DNA of 64,000 nucleotides from PALSA-612 sp963765295 (GCA_963765295.1 CAVXVO010000005.1:682001-746000), one strand, 5' to 3'; counted from the first letter of the stretch, positions 52,730 through 61,190 are shown. Made by a program: numbers and translations. The notes: generated from the letters alone by a model not told the origin.

Positions 52730-54307
52730 ATGACCGCGTACTCGTTCCGTCGCACAGGCTGCCTGTTCCTGATCGGCGCCGCGGCTTGCCTCACCGGCCT
52801 CGCCGCGAGCGCAGCGGGCTCCCCCAGCGCTTCGCCCTCGGCGCTCGCCGCCGCGCTCGCGTCCCGGGTGTCGACGGCGAAGACCGCCGGCGCCCGCTAC
52901 AACGCCATCCTCGACGTCGCGAAGGCCCTTCATCTCCCGGTCTTCACCGCGACCGGAAAGGCGCTCACCCCAGGCTCACGGAGCCTCCCTGCCTCGTTCA
53001 ACCTGTACGACTTTCAGCTCCGCGTCGCAGCGGCCTCGTTCGGCCGAAGGAGCACGCTGACGGTCGCCGGCCTCTCACAGGCATACACGCAAGCGGGCGG
53101 CAAGATCGACGGAGCGACTCTGGCGAGACAGCTCTCGGCCGGTGTCCGGTCCGCGGTCGCGAAGTCCGCCTCTCAGCCGTCGCTCATCGGGCTGATCGTC
53201 CGCGATCTCGGCTTGCACCACCACCCGGCGGTCGACCTCGGGCGGAGCGCAACGCCGACGACCGCGCTCGATCCGCTCCAGGCGCTCTTGATCGTCGCCG
53301 ATTCGGTGGCGCACAGCCGCCGGGCCTGGCGCGCCCCGGCGGTCGCGACGAGCGGCACTCGGAGCGACGCCCCGTGTCCGAGCTCGACCGACAACGGGGC
53401 CGCACCCGCGCCGCTCACCGGCTCCGGGTCGGCGAACGGCGCCAGCGTGACGAAGGTCCTGCTCCGGATCGAGATGACGGAGATCACGGTCGTGAACACG
53501 CCGCTTCGGGAGACTCACTACGGACCGGCCGGCCACGCCGCGCTCGCGGGTAAGCAGCTCAGGCTGGGCGTGCACGTCGAAATCAAGGACAAGATCCCGG
53601 ACGTCATCCGCTGCGGTCTGCTGGCGGGCGCGAGCGACATCCCCCTCGGCCCGGCTCTACACCGGCCGATCTTCTGGCGGATCGGCGACCTCCTGAAGTA
53701 CGGATCGATCGCGTTCGAACCCGAGGACATGACGACCGGCGACACGGGCACCTCGACGCTCGTGTTCACGCCGAAGTCCGAGGACTTTCCAGGCTTTGGC
53801 ACCGAGCACAAGGCCACGGGCGAGGTCAGAGCGACCGCCGGCGGGCCGCAGACAGCCACGGCCGGCCTGCTGACCGCCTCGCAGAACTGGACGGTGGGGT
53901 TTCACAAGCCGCGCGGCTTCAAGTTCCAGCTGCCGGCCTTCAGCTTCCTGAACACCGCCGGCAAGGACAAGCTGACGATCACCGTGACCGATCAGGGACG
54001 CATCTGCGGGGACGATCCCTACAGCAAGGCGTGGGACGTCACCGAGTCGGTGTCTCCGGGCGGCGGGACGGTCACCTACCCGGTGACGCTCTTCGACAAC
54101 CAGACGGTGACGTCAGGGGCAGGCAGCTCGCTCACCCACGACTGGACGCTGTACGACCAGCCAAGCACGGCGATCAGCCCGCTGAAGGTGCGGCTCCAGA
54201 TCACGCCGGGCGCACCCGCCCAGGGCACCTTCACCCCGCCGAGCCAGACGCAGGAGGCCTTCGTGTTCGAGGACAAGACCTGCCCCGACAACTCGGACGG
54301 CGGCTAG
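52730..54307 (+). CDS. Large secreted protein of unknown function (525 aa)
   Basis: A signal peptide (TGCLFLIGAAACLTGLAASA) is followed by an Ala/Ser-rich helical region (about 35-195), a Gly/Ala/Pro linker, and a long beta-rich part (about 245-520) with repeated Thr/Val/Gly strands such as TVTYPVTLFDNQTVTSGAGS. Four to five cysteines are scattered and could form disulfides. No catalytic motif or wall anchor seen. The ATG at 52730 follows GGAGGTGATC, a perfect anti-SD match, which is unusual in this window and suggests strong translation. No family recognised. Confidence 0.7.
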   Translation: MTAYSFRRTGCLFLIGAAACLTGLAASAAGSPSASPSALAAALASRVSTAKTAGARYNAILDVAKALHLPVFTATGKALTPGSRSLPASFNLYDFQLRVAAASFGRRSTLTVAGLSQAYTQAGGKIDGATLARQLSAGVRSAVAKSASQPSLIGLIVRDLGLHHHPAVDLGRSATPTTALDPLQALLIVADSVAHSRRAWRAPAVATSGTRSDAPCPSSTDNGAAPAPLTGSGSANGASVTKVLLRIEMTEITVVNTPLRETHYGPAGHAALAGKQLRLGVHVEIKDKIPDVIRCGLLAGASDIPLGPALHRPIFWRIGDLLKYGSIAFEPEDMTTGDTGTSTLVFTPKSEDFPGFGTEHKATGEVRATAGGPQTATAGLLTASQNWTVGFHKPRGFKFQLPAFSFLNTAGKDKLTITVTDQGRICGDDPYSKAWDVTESVSPGGGTVTYPVTLFDNQTVTSGAGSSLTHDWTLYDQPSTAISPLKVRLQITPGAPAQGTFTPPSQTQEAFVFEDKTCPDNSDGG

Positions 54308-54346
54308 CACACCTGTTATAGTGCTAGCACTTTGAATGCTAGCACT
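54303..54346 (+). promoter_or_regulatory. Extended -10 promoter with three GCTAGC operator-like repeats
   Basis: TGT-TATAGT (54314-54322) forms an extended -10 whose predicted start site is within a few bases of the TTG at 54332. Three copies of GCTAGCAC lie at 54303-54310, 54323-54330 (inside the perfect 12-bp palindrome AGTGCTAGCACT, 54320-54331) and 54338-54345. The central one covers the transcription start, a repressor position. The downstream protein begins with two ribbon-helix-helix domains, so self-regulation is likely. Confidence 0.6.
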
Positions 54347-55816
54347 TCACCGCGCAGAGGCGTCCTGGTCAGGGCGCCTCTGGCATTGAAGCGGGCACTC
54401 GTCCGCGAGACGTCTCGACGCGGCGTGTCGCTCAACGACGTCGCGGTCGGCCTGCTCGCGGAGGCGTTCGACGTCGCCTATCGGCCCACCGGTCGCCGGA
54501 GCTCCCTTCCCGGCTCGAGCCCGGTGCTACTCCTCCGCATGCCGTCCGATCTGAAACACGAGATCGAGGCGGAGGCACGCCGGACGGACTCCAGTTCGAA
54601 CGACGTCATCGTGCGGGCGCTCGCGGACGCGCTCGCCGTCTCGCTCCCCCAGTCCAGAAAGGACACCATGGCCACCACCAACGGAACCAGCAACGGCCGC
54701 AGTCGCCGCGACGAGAAGGTTCGCGTCGCGCTGATCGGCGTCGGCAACTGCGCCAACTCCCTCGTCCAGGGCGTGCAGTTCTACAAGGACGCGGACCCCG
54801 AGGAGTTCGTGCCCGGGCTCATGCACGTCGACCTCGGCGGCTACCACGTGCGCGACGTCGAGTTCACGGCAGCTTTCGACGTGACCGCGGACAAGGTCGG
54901 CAAGGATCTCTCCGAGGCGATCTGGGCGCACCCGAACGACACGTACCGGTTCGCCGATGTTCCGAAGACCGGCATCACCGTGTCGCGCGGCATGACGCAC
55001 GACGGGATCGGCAAGTACATGTCCGAGGTCCTCACGAAGGCGCCGGGCGAGACCGACGACGTCGTCGGGATCCTCAAGGAGACAGGCACGGACGTCGTCG
55101 TCAACTTCCTCCCGGTGGGCTCCGAGGAGGCGACCAAGTGGTACGCCGAGCAGATCCTCGCCGCGGGCTGCGCGATGGTGAACTGCATGCCTGTCTTCCT
55201 CGCGCGCGAGCAGTACTGGCAACGGCGCTTTGCGGAGGCGGGCGTGCCGATCATCGGCGACGACATCAAGTCGCAGGTCGGCGCCACGATCACGCACCGC
55301 GTGCTGACGACGCTCTTCCGCGACCGCGGCGTCCATCTCGACAAGACGATGCAGCTCAACGTCGGCGGCAACTCCGACTTCCTGAACATGCTCGAGCGGG
55401 AGCGGCTCGAGTCGAAGAAGATCTCGAAGACCAACGCGGTCACGTCGATGCTCGACTACGACCTCGGTGCCGGAAACGTGCACGTCGGGCCTTCGGACTA
55501 CGTGCCGTGGCTGACCGACCGCAAGTGGGCCTACATCCGCATGGAGGGCACGACGTTCGGCAACGTGCCGCTCAACGTCGAGCTCAAGCTCGAGGTCTGG
55601 GACTCGCCGAACTCGGCCGGTATCGTCATCGACGCCGTCCGAATGGCAAAGCTGGCGCTGAACAACGGCGTCGCGGGCGCGCTCGAGGCACCCAGCTCGT
55701 ACCTGATGAAGTCGCCGCCGAAGCAGATCCGCGACGACGACGCGCGCGAGCTGACCGAGCGCTTCATCAAGGACAACAAGCGCACGAAGACGAAGGTCTC
55801 GGCCGCCAAGTCCTGA
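54332..55816 (+). CDS. ino1: Inositol-3-phosphate synthase with N-terminal tandem ribbon-helix-helix domains
   Basis: Ino1 converts glucose-6-phosphate to inositol-3-phosphate with NAD. The enzyme part starts at Met113 (ATG 54668, preceded by AGAAAGGACACC) and has the NAD loop ALIGVGNCANSLVQG, the NCMPVFLAREQYW and GDDIKSQVGATITHR stretches, LNVGGNSDFLNML and KAYIRMEG-like SDYVPWLTDRKWAYIRMEGT. Upstream in the same frame are two RHH-type units of about 40 residues (VLVRAPLALKRALVRETSRR, residues 11-30; VLLLRMPSDLKHEIEAEARR, residues 65-84, each followed by SxNDV). Both a 494-residue fusion from TTG 54332 and a 382-residue enzyme from ATG 54668 are possible. Confidence 0.88.
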   Translation: MNASTSPRRGVLVRAPLALKRALVRETSRRGVSLNDVAVGLLAEAFDVAYRPTGRRSSLPGSSPVLLLRMPSDLKHEIEAEARRTDSSSNDVIVRALADALAVSLPQSRKDTMATTNGTSNGRSRRDEKVRVALIGVGNCANSLVQGVQFYKDADPEEFVPGLMHVDLGGYHVRDVEFTAAFDVTADKVGKDLSEAIWAHPNDTYRFADVPKTGITVSRGMTHDGIGKYMSEVLTKAPGETDDVVGILKETGTDVVVNFLPVGSEEATKWYAEQILAAGCAMVNCMPVFLAREQYWQRRFAEAGVPIIGDDIKSQVGATITHRVLTTLFRDRGVHLDKTMQLNVGGNSDFLNMLERERLESKKISKTNAVTSMLDYDLGAGNVHVGPSDYVPWLTDRKWAYIRMEGTTFGNVPLNVELKLEVWDSPNSAGIVIDAVRMAKLALNNGVAGALEAPSSYLMKSPPKQIRDDDARELTERFIKDNKRTKTKVSAAKS

Positions 55817-55915
55817 TCCGCGTCAAACCGAATGCTCCGAACGGGCCCGACCCGCTCTCGGGCGCGCTGACGGCTCTGCCGGCTGCGCTGCCGACTAGCC
55901 GGGGCGGGCCCGTTC

Positions 55916-55921
55916 TATGCT
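55916..55921 (+). promoter_or_regulatory. Leaderless-type -10 element (TATGCT)
   Basis: TATGCT is followed by six bases and the GTG at 55928. The 111-base gap before it also contains an 11-bp inverted repeat (GAACGGGCCCG at 55839 and its complement at 55905). Confidence 0.5.
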
Positions 55922-55927
55922 GACACC

Positions 55928-57607
55928 GTGCAGCTTCGCGTCTGTCTCGTCACGCCGTTCTCCTTGTCGCAGCCGCACGAGGTCAACGAGCACGTCGACG
56001 CCGTCGCACGCGAGCTGCGCGCGCTCGGACATCAGGTGACCGTGCTGGCGCCGTCGAGCCGCGCGGTCGACCTCCGCGAGGGGCGCCGGGCGCTCCAGCG
56101 CGAGCTGCTGCCGGACGTCGTCGCGATCGGGCCGGCGCTGCCGATCTCCCGCCGTTCGAGAATGGGCGTTCCGGTCGGCGTCCGCGCCAACCTCACGCTC
56201 GCGCTGTCGGTGGGGGGCTTCGACGTCGTCCACGGTTTCGAGCCGGGCCTGCCGAGCCTGTCGTATCTGGCGCTGCGCGAGACGTCGGCGCTGTCCGTGG
56301 CCACGTTCTTCTCGACCGAGCGGCTCGCCTACCCGCTCGGCAAGGCGCAGCGCGACCGCCTGCTCGCGCGCGTCGACGCCCTGCTCGCGACGACGCCGGA
56401 GGTCGCCGAGGCCGCCGAGCTCCGCTTCCCGGGCGACTTCCGTGTTCTCTCGCGCGGAGTCGACCCGACGCTGTTCAAGCCGGCGCGCAAGGTGCGTCGC
56501 ATCGTCGCGGAGTGGGACCCGTCCGAGCGCCCGTCGACGCGCGCGCTGATCCGTGCGCTCGACGAGCTGCCCGGCTGGGAGCTGATCCTCCTGCGCACCC
56601 GACCGCTTTCGGGCCGGCCGACGATTCCGCGGCGATTGCGCGACCGCGTCTTCATCAGAACGGCACGCGACCCGGCCGCCCGCGCGGCCGTCCTCTCCCC
56701 CGCCCGCATCTACGTGCCCTCCCCGGAAGGCAGTGCCGGCCTCGCGCTCGAGGCGGCCGCGTGCGGCGCCGCGACCGCGGCCGGGCCTGACGAGCTCCGC
56801 ACGCTCGCGAGCGGTAGCGGGCCGGCGTCCGCTGCAGCGCACGTCGAGAGCTACGCCGACGTCGCGGCCGAGCTCGACCGCCTCTACCGGCGGCTCGCGA
56901 CGCGCCGCCGCACGAGCACCCCTGAGCCTGCTCTCGCCGAGCGGGACTGGATCCTGTGCGACCTGCACATGCACACGTCCTGGTCGCACGACTGCTCGGT
57001 CGAGGTCGACGAGCTGCTCGACTACGCCGAGGCGCAGGGCCTCGGTGCGATCGCGATCACCGACCACAACGCGTTCGGCGGCGCGCTCGAGGCCGTCGAG
57101 AAGGCGCGGGGGCGCAATCTCCTCGTCATTCCCGGCGAGGAGATCAAGACCGACGAGCAGGGTGAGGTGATCGGCCTCTTCCTGACGGAAGAGATCCCGC
57201 GCGGCATGTCCTTCGCGGACACGCTGGCGGCGGTCCGGGCGCAGAACGGCCTCGTCTACCTCCCTCACCCTTTCGACCGTCGCCACGCCATCCCCGACCC
57301 TGCGACGCTCCACCGGCACCTCGCGGAGATCGACGTCTTCGAGGTCTACAACGCGCGGCTCCTCTTCGAGACCTACAACGACGAGGCGCTCCGCTTCGCC
57401 CGCAAGTACAACCTGACGATGGGCGCCGGCTCCGACGCGCATGTGCTCCCCGGCGTGGGCACGGGCGCGATGAGCATGCGTGCGTTCCGCAATGCCGAGG
57501 AGTTCATGATCAGCCTGCACAGCGCCCAGGTGTTGCGCCGTCCGAAGTCCCTCGCCTACCTCCAGAGCCTGAAGTGGATGGCCCAGGTCAAGGAAAAGGT
57601 CCTCTAG
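55928..57607 (+). CDS. Fusion of GT4-type glycosyltransferase and PHP-family phosphoesterase
   Basis: A 559-residue protein. The N-terminal part (about 1-330) is GT-B like: CLVTPFSLSQPHEVNEHVDA, FDVVHGFEPGLPSLSYLALR, SRGVDPTLFKP and a C-terminal PSPEGSAGLALEAAACGAAT, the donor-binding E-X7-E style motif. The C-terminal part (about 340-520) is a PHP domain with CDLHMHTSWSHDCSVEV, AITDHNAFGG, PGEEIKTDEQGEVIGLF, YLPHPFDRRHAIPDP and GAGSDAHVLPG, a complete metal-ligand set. The two activities on one chain suggest glycan transfer and phosphate-ester cleavage on a linked substrate. It follows the inositol-lipid genes; a PIM-like role is only a guess. Confidence 0.82.
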   Translation: MQLRVCLVTPFSLSQPHEVNEHVDAVARELRALGHQVTVLAPSSRAVDLREGRRALQRELLPDVVAIGPALPISRRSRMGVPVGVRANLTLALSVGGFDVVHGFEPGLPSLSYLALRETSALSVATFFSTERLAYPLGKAQRDRLLARVDALLATTPEVAEAAELRFPGDFRVLSRGVDPTLFKPARKVRRIVAEWDPSERPSTRALIRALDELPGWELILLRTRPLSGRPTIPRRLRDRVFIRTARDPAARAAVLSPARIYVPSPEGSAGLALEAAACGAATAAGPDELRTLASGSGPASAAAHVESYADVAAELDRLYRRLATRRRTSTPEPALAERDWILCDLHMHTSWSHDCSVEVDELLDYAEAQGLGAIAITDHNAFGGALEAVEKARGRNLLVIPGEEIKTDEQGEVIGLFLTEEIPRGMSFADTLAAVRAQNGLVYLPHPFDRRHAIPDPATLHRHLAEIDVFEVYNARLLFETYNDEALRFARKYNLTMGAGSDAHVLPGVGTGAMSMRAFRNAEEFMISLHSAQVLRRPKSLAYLQSLKWMAQVKEKVL

Positions 57608-57630
57608 AGGAGAACAAGGACCGGCTGCCT

Positions 57631-58215
57631 GTGGCGGTACCGACGGACGAGATCTACGAGAAGTACCTGCACAAGGCGATCTCCGAGATCAACGATCTCG
57701 CAGACGAGATCGGCCGTGCCGCGGGCGACCGCGCCTTCGTGCTCGGCTCCGGCCATCCCCTGGCCGACGTCATGCTGCTCAAGTACTCGCCGCAGGAGTC
57801 GGAGTTCCTCGAGGGCGTCGCGTTCTACGGCCGGGCCGGCCAGGCGATCCTCAAGTCGCTCCAGCGCCTCCGGGTCGATCCGCTGGCCGTGTACGGCACG
57901 GACTGCCTCAAGTTCGCCGGCGCCGAACCGGACGAGCGCGCGCGCGAGTGGCTGACGCGCGAGCTCCACATCGTGCAGCCGAAGCTCGTCGTCGTCATGG
58001 GCGCGCACGCGCTCGAGTTCCTGAACACGATCGAGTTCCCGCTCTCGGCCCCGGTCGCGGAGCTGCCCGGCAACCTGCAGCGCTTCACGCCCACGGTCGA
58101 GGCGCTCTCCGTGCCCGACGTGGACACGTCGCTCGACGAGCAGATCGCCAAGGCGGAGTTCTGGAACGCCTTCAAGTCGCTCGGCGACTGGTGGGCAGCG
58201 CTCCCACCGTATTGA
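57631..58215 (+). CDS. Uracil-DNA glycosylase superfamily protein lacking the iron-sulfur cysteines
   Basis: The 194-residue protein has a UDG family 4-like layout: FVLGSGHPLADVMLLKYSPQ, then EGVAFYGRAGQAILKSLQRL (compare FVGRAGQLLD), YGTDCLKFAGAEPDERARE (compare NVVKCRPP) and IVQPKLVVVMGAHALEFL. Only one cysteine is present, so the [4Fe-4S] cluster of family 4 is absent. The catalytic GEAPG-type motif is altered to GSGHPLAD. It may be a divergent DNA glycosylase or an inactive relative. The GTG at 57631 was chosen as it follows AAGGACC. Confidence 0.7.
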   Translation: MAVPTDEIYEKYLHKAISEINDLADEIGRAAGDRAFVLGSGHPLADVMLLKYSPQESEFLEGVAFYGRAGQAILKSLQRLRVDPLAVYGTDCLKFAGAEPDERAREWLTRELHIVQPKLVVVMGAHALEFLNTIEFPLSAPVAELPGNLQRFTPTVEALSVPDVDTSLDEQIAKAEFWNAFKSLGDWWAALPPY

Positions 58216-58949
58216 CCCCAGTCCGCCGCGCGCTCCTCGTCGCCGCCTTCGCCATCCTCGTGGGCTCGTACTACGCGTGGTCCGACTCGCTCTGGAACGC
58301 CACGACCTGGTGGGACGTGGCCTGGATCTCCCTCGTCCTCGTCCCGGCCGTGTTCTCGTTCGTCTACCTGGCGCTGCCGCTCCGGACCTGGCGCGGCGCG
58401 CTGCCCACCGGCCTCGTACTCATCCTGATCACGTGGGGGCTCGAGGAGGCGAATCTCCATGCGCTTGCAGACTTCTGCAAGCTCGGCGCTGCGACGTTGC
58501 TCGGGTTCTGGTTCATCTCGTTGTTCGAAACGATCGGGCTCGTCGTCTTCGTCGCGCTCCTGATCCCGTGGATCGACGCCTACTCGGTTTGGCGCGGGCC
58601 GACGTCGAACATCGTCTCGCACCACGAGCACGTGTTCACGTCACTCTCGTTCGCGCTGCCGATCCCGGGCGAGCACGACGCGGCGCGGCTCGGCCCGCCC
58701 GACCTGCTCTTCTTCGCCCTGTTCGTCGCTGCCGCCGACCGTTTCGGGCTGCGCGTCTTCTGGACCTGGCTCGCGCTCGCGCTGTCGTTCGGCGCCACGC
58801 TCGCGATCGCGGTCGGTGCGGACATCAGCGGCCTGCCGGCGCTACCAGGACTCTCGATCGCCTTCCTGGGCGTCAACATCGACCTGCTCCTGCCCGTGTT
58901 CAAGCGCGGTTGGAGCGCGCTCAAGGGCGGCAGCCGGGCCTCTCCCTAA
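58212..58949 (+). CDS. Seven- to eight-helix membrane protein of unknown function
   Basis: About 245 residues from a TTG that overlaps the stop of the preceding gene by two bases (TTGA). Hydrophobic helices occur near 8-22, 35-58, 67-83, 90-112, 115-127, 155-170 and 178-235. A charged loop with RGPTSNIVSHHEHVFTSLSF lies in the middle. Coupled to the UDG-like gene by the overlap, which does not reveal a role. No family recognised. Confidence 0.65.
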   Translation: MTPVRRALLVAAFAILVGSYYAWSDSLWNATTWWDVAWISLVLVPAVFSFVYLALPLRTWRGALPTGLVLILITWGLEEANLHALADFCKLGAATLLGFWFISLFETIGLVVFVALLIPWIDAYSVWRGPTSNIVSHHEHVFTSLSFALPIPGEHDAARLGPPDLLFFALFVAAADRFGLRVFWTWLALALSFGATLAIAVGADISGLPALPGLSIAFLGVNIDLLLPVFKRGWSALKGGSRASP

Positions 58950-58960
58950 GCTGGCTTGCC

Positions 58961-59683
58961 ATGACCGTGGAGCGTGCCGTCCACGGCCTCCGCCACCGCG
59001 CGGAGACCTACAGCTCGCTCGCGACGATGGGCGGAGCGATCGCGCTCGCGGCCTACTCGTACGCGTCGATTCCGGCCAAGCTCGTCTCCGTCCACTCGAA
59101 CACGTTCACCGCGGTTCGCTGGCTCTCGCCGATTCTCTGGACGCTGTTCTTCATCTCGATCGTCGTCGTCATTCCACCCAAGGGGTTCGAGCCGCTCGTG
59201 AGCCCGCTCGAGGCGCGGCCGTGGATCAGGCGGGCCGGCACCGTCCTGATCTGGTTCTTCGGGCTGGCCCAGCTCTGGGTGATCAGCCTGCTCGTCCACT
59301 TCCTACTCCACAACAAGGTCACGAACAACGGCACCGACCTGATCCACATCGCCGCCCGCGTCGAGGGGACGACGATCGTGGTCGCGTCGTTCGCGTTCTG
59401 GCTGCTCGACAAGGGCGGGCCGATCGCGCGCCAGGAGGGGCTCGCGCAGGAGTCGGACTTCCTCTGGCCGCAGACCGAGAACCCGCAGTTTGCACCGAAG
59501 AACTGGGCGCCGAGCTACCTCGACTACCTGTTCGTCGCGTTCACGAACGCCGTCGCGTTCAGCCCGACCGACGTGATGCCGCTCTCCGCGCGGATGAAGA
59601 TGGTGATGATGGTCGAGGCCGGTGCGAGCGCGATCACGCTGGTGCTCGTCGCGGCGCGCGCCGTGAATATCCTCAACGCCTAG
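58961..59683 (+). CDS. Membrane protein, DUF1345-like
   Basis: A 240-residue protein with four hydrophobic helices (about 20-40, 57-75, 96-120, 127-150) and a C-terminal helix. The ending YLFVAFTNAVAFSPTDVMPL then SARMKMVMMVEAGASAITLV resembles the pore-like end of DUF1345/two-helix channel proteins. The ATG at 58961 lies 11 bases after the previous stop. It converges with and overlaps rlmD by four bases. Function unknown; the family match is moderate. Confidence 0.6.
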   Translation: MTVERAVHGLRHRAETYSSLATMGGAIALAAYSYASIPAKLVSVHSNTFTAVRWLSPILWTLFFISIVVVIPPKGFEPLVSPLEARPWIRRAGTVLIWFFGLAQLWVISLLVHFLLHNKVTNNGTDLIHIAARVEGTTIVVASFAFWLLDKGGPIARQEGLAQESDFLWPQTENPQFAPKNWAPSYLDYLFVAFTNAVAFSPTDVMPLSARMKMVMMVEAGASAITLVLVAARAVNILNA

Positions 59684-61047
59684 TCACGCTCGAGGAGCGC
59701 GACGGCCTCCACGTGCGGCGTGTGCGGGAACATGTCCACCGGCTGGACGCGCTCGAGGCTGTACCCCCACTCGCCGATCAGCTCCTTCACGTTGCCCGCG
59801 AGCGTGGTCGGGTTGCAGGAGACGTAGACGATGCGGCGCGGCGCGAGCTTGCCGAGCTGGCGGACGGCGCGGCCGGACAGCCCGGCGCGGGGCGGGTCGA
59901 CGACCACGACGTCCGGCTCGCCGGAGCGCTCGTGCAGCTCCTCGAGCGAGCGTCCAACGTCACCGGCGAAGAAGGCGGCGTTGCCGATGGCGTTCAGCGC
60001 CGCGTTGTCGATCGCGCACGCGACTGCCTCCTCGGATGCCTCCACGCCCCAGACGGTGAGCGCGTCGCCGGCGAGCGTCAGCCCGATCGTCCCGGTGCCG
60101 CAGTAGAGGTCGTAGACGGTCTCGCCGCCCGAGAGCTGCGCGAACTCGCCGGCGAGGCGGTAGAGCTGCTCGGCCATCGCCGTATTGGTCTGCAGGAAGG
60201 CGTTCGGGCTGACACGGAAGCGCAGGCCGCACAGCTCCTCCTCGATCGCGTCCTCGCCGAAGAGGAGACGCGTCGGCAGGTCGCGCGTCACCTCCGCCGG
60301 GCGGTCGTTGATCGCCCAGTGGATCGAGAGCACCTCCGGGAAACGGCGCAGGACGTCGACGAAATGCTCCTCGTCGGGCAGCTCACCGGGCGCCGTGACG
60401 AGGACGACGAGCGCCTGGCCGGTGTTGCGGCCCTCGCGGACGACGAGGTGGCGGAGGAAGCCCTCGTGCGTCTTCTGGTCGTAGCCGCGGAGCCGCTCCT
60501 CGCGCGCCCAGTCGCGGACGGCGTTGCGGATCCCGTTGCCGAGATCCGTCGTCAGCCAGCACGTCTCGACCGGCAGCACCTCGTCCCACCGGCCGGCGCG
60601 GTGAAGGCCGAGATCCGGCCCTGCGTCGGTCTGGGTGAACGAGTACTCGAGCTTGTTGCGGTAGTGGAAGATCGACTCGGCCGGAAGGATCGGCTCGAGT
60701 GGCGGCTCGCCGAGGCCCCCGATGCGCTGCAGCGCGTCGCGAACCTGGCTCTCCTTCTCGGCGATCTGCGCTTCGTAGGCGAGATCCTGGAAGCGGCAGC
60801 CGCCGCAGGCCGGATAGTGCTCGCAAGGTGCGTCGACGCGGACAGGCCCGGGCTCGAGCACGTCGACGGCCAGCGCCTCGGCGTGGTTTCGCTTCACCTT
60901 CGTCACGCGCGCGCGGACGAGATCGCCCGGGAGTCCGCGGCGAACGAACAGGACGAAGCCGTCCAGTCGCGCGACGCCGTTCCCGCCGAAGGCGAGGGAG
61001 TCGATGCGGAGCTCGAGCTCCTGGTCCAGGGCGACGGGCGCGGCCAC
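59680..61047 (-). CDS. RlmD/TrmA-type 23S rRNA (uracil-C5)-methyltransferase
   Basis: SAM-dependent RNA m5U methyltransferase of 455 residues. An N-terminal TRAM domain (about 10-65) is followed by the iron-sulfur site Cys75, Cys81 and Cys84 (CEHYPACGGCRFQ), the central fold, and the SAM domain with DLYCGTGTIGLTLA, VVDPPRAGLSGRAV and the catalytic cysteine in YVSCNPTTLA. It modifies U747 or U1939 of 23S rRNA or U54 of tRNA; which one is not decided. It starts 143 bases after the YjbQ gene. Confidence 0.9.
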   Translation of the reverse strand: MAAPVALDQELELRIDSLAFGGNGVARLDGFVLFVRRGLPGDLVRARVTKVKRNHAEALAVDVLEPGPVRVDAPCEHYPACGGCRFQDLAYEAQIAEKESQVRDALQRIGGLGEPPLEPILPAESIFHYRNKLEYSFTQTDAGPDLGLHRAGRWDEVLPVETCWLTTDLGNGIRNAVRDWAREERLRGYDQKTHEGFLRHLVVREGRNTGQALVVLVTAPGELPDEEHFVDVLRRFPEVLSIHWAINDRPAEVTRDLPTRLLFGEDAIEEELCGLRFRVSPNAFLQTNTAMAEQLYRLAGEFAQLSGGETVYDLYCGTGTIGLTLAGDALTVWGVEASEEAVACAIDNAALNAIGNAAFFAGDVGRSLEELHERSGEPDVVVVDPPRAGLSGRAVRQLGKLAPRRIVYVSCNPTTLAGNVKELIGEWGYSLERVQPVDMFPHTPHVEAVALLERD

Positions 61048-61094
61048 CCGTCCAGCCTAGCCGCGGCTCGCGCTCGTCCCGTCCGGCCACGTCG

Positions 61095-61189
61095 GAGGGA
61101 CAGTCCCTCGGACATGTCCGGACAGGCTATTTGCCCGGCTCAGAGGATCGGCGGTCGTCTGCCGGGGTCATGGCCCTGGGACGTGTCCC
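61095..61189. repeat. Cluster of GGAC/GTCC palindromes
   Basis: In the 143-base gap between yjbQ and the rRNA methyltransferase lie GAGGGA-CAG-TCCCTC (61095-61109), the perfect palindrome CGGACATGTCCG (61109-61120, sharing one base) and GGGAC-GT-GTCCC (61178-61189). Similar arms recur, so this may be a multi-site operator or a small intergenic repeat element. Confidence 0.45.
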
Positions 61190-61190
61190 G

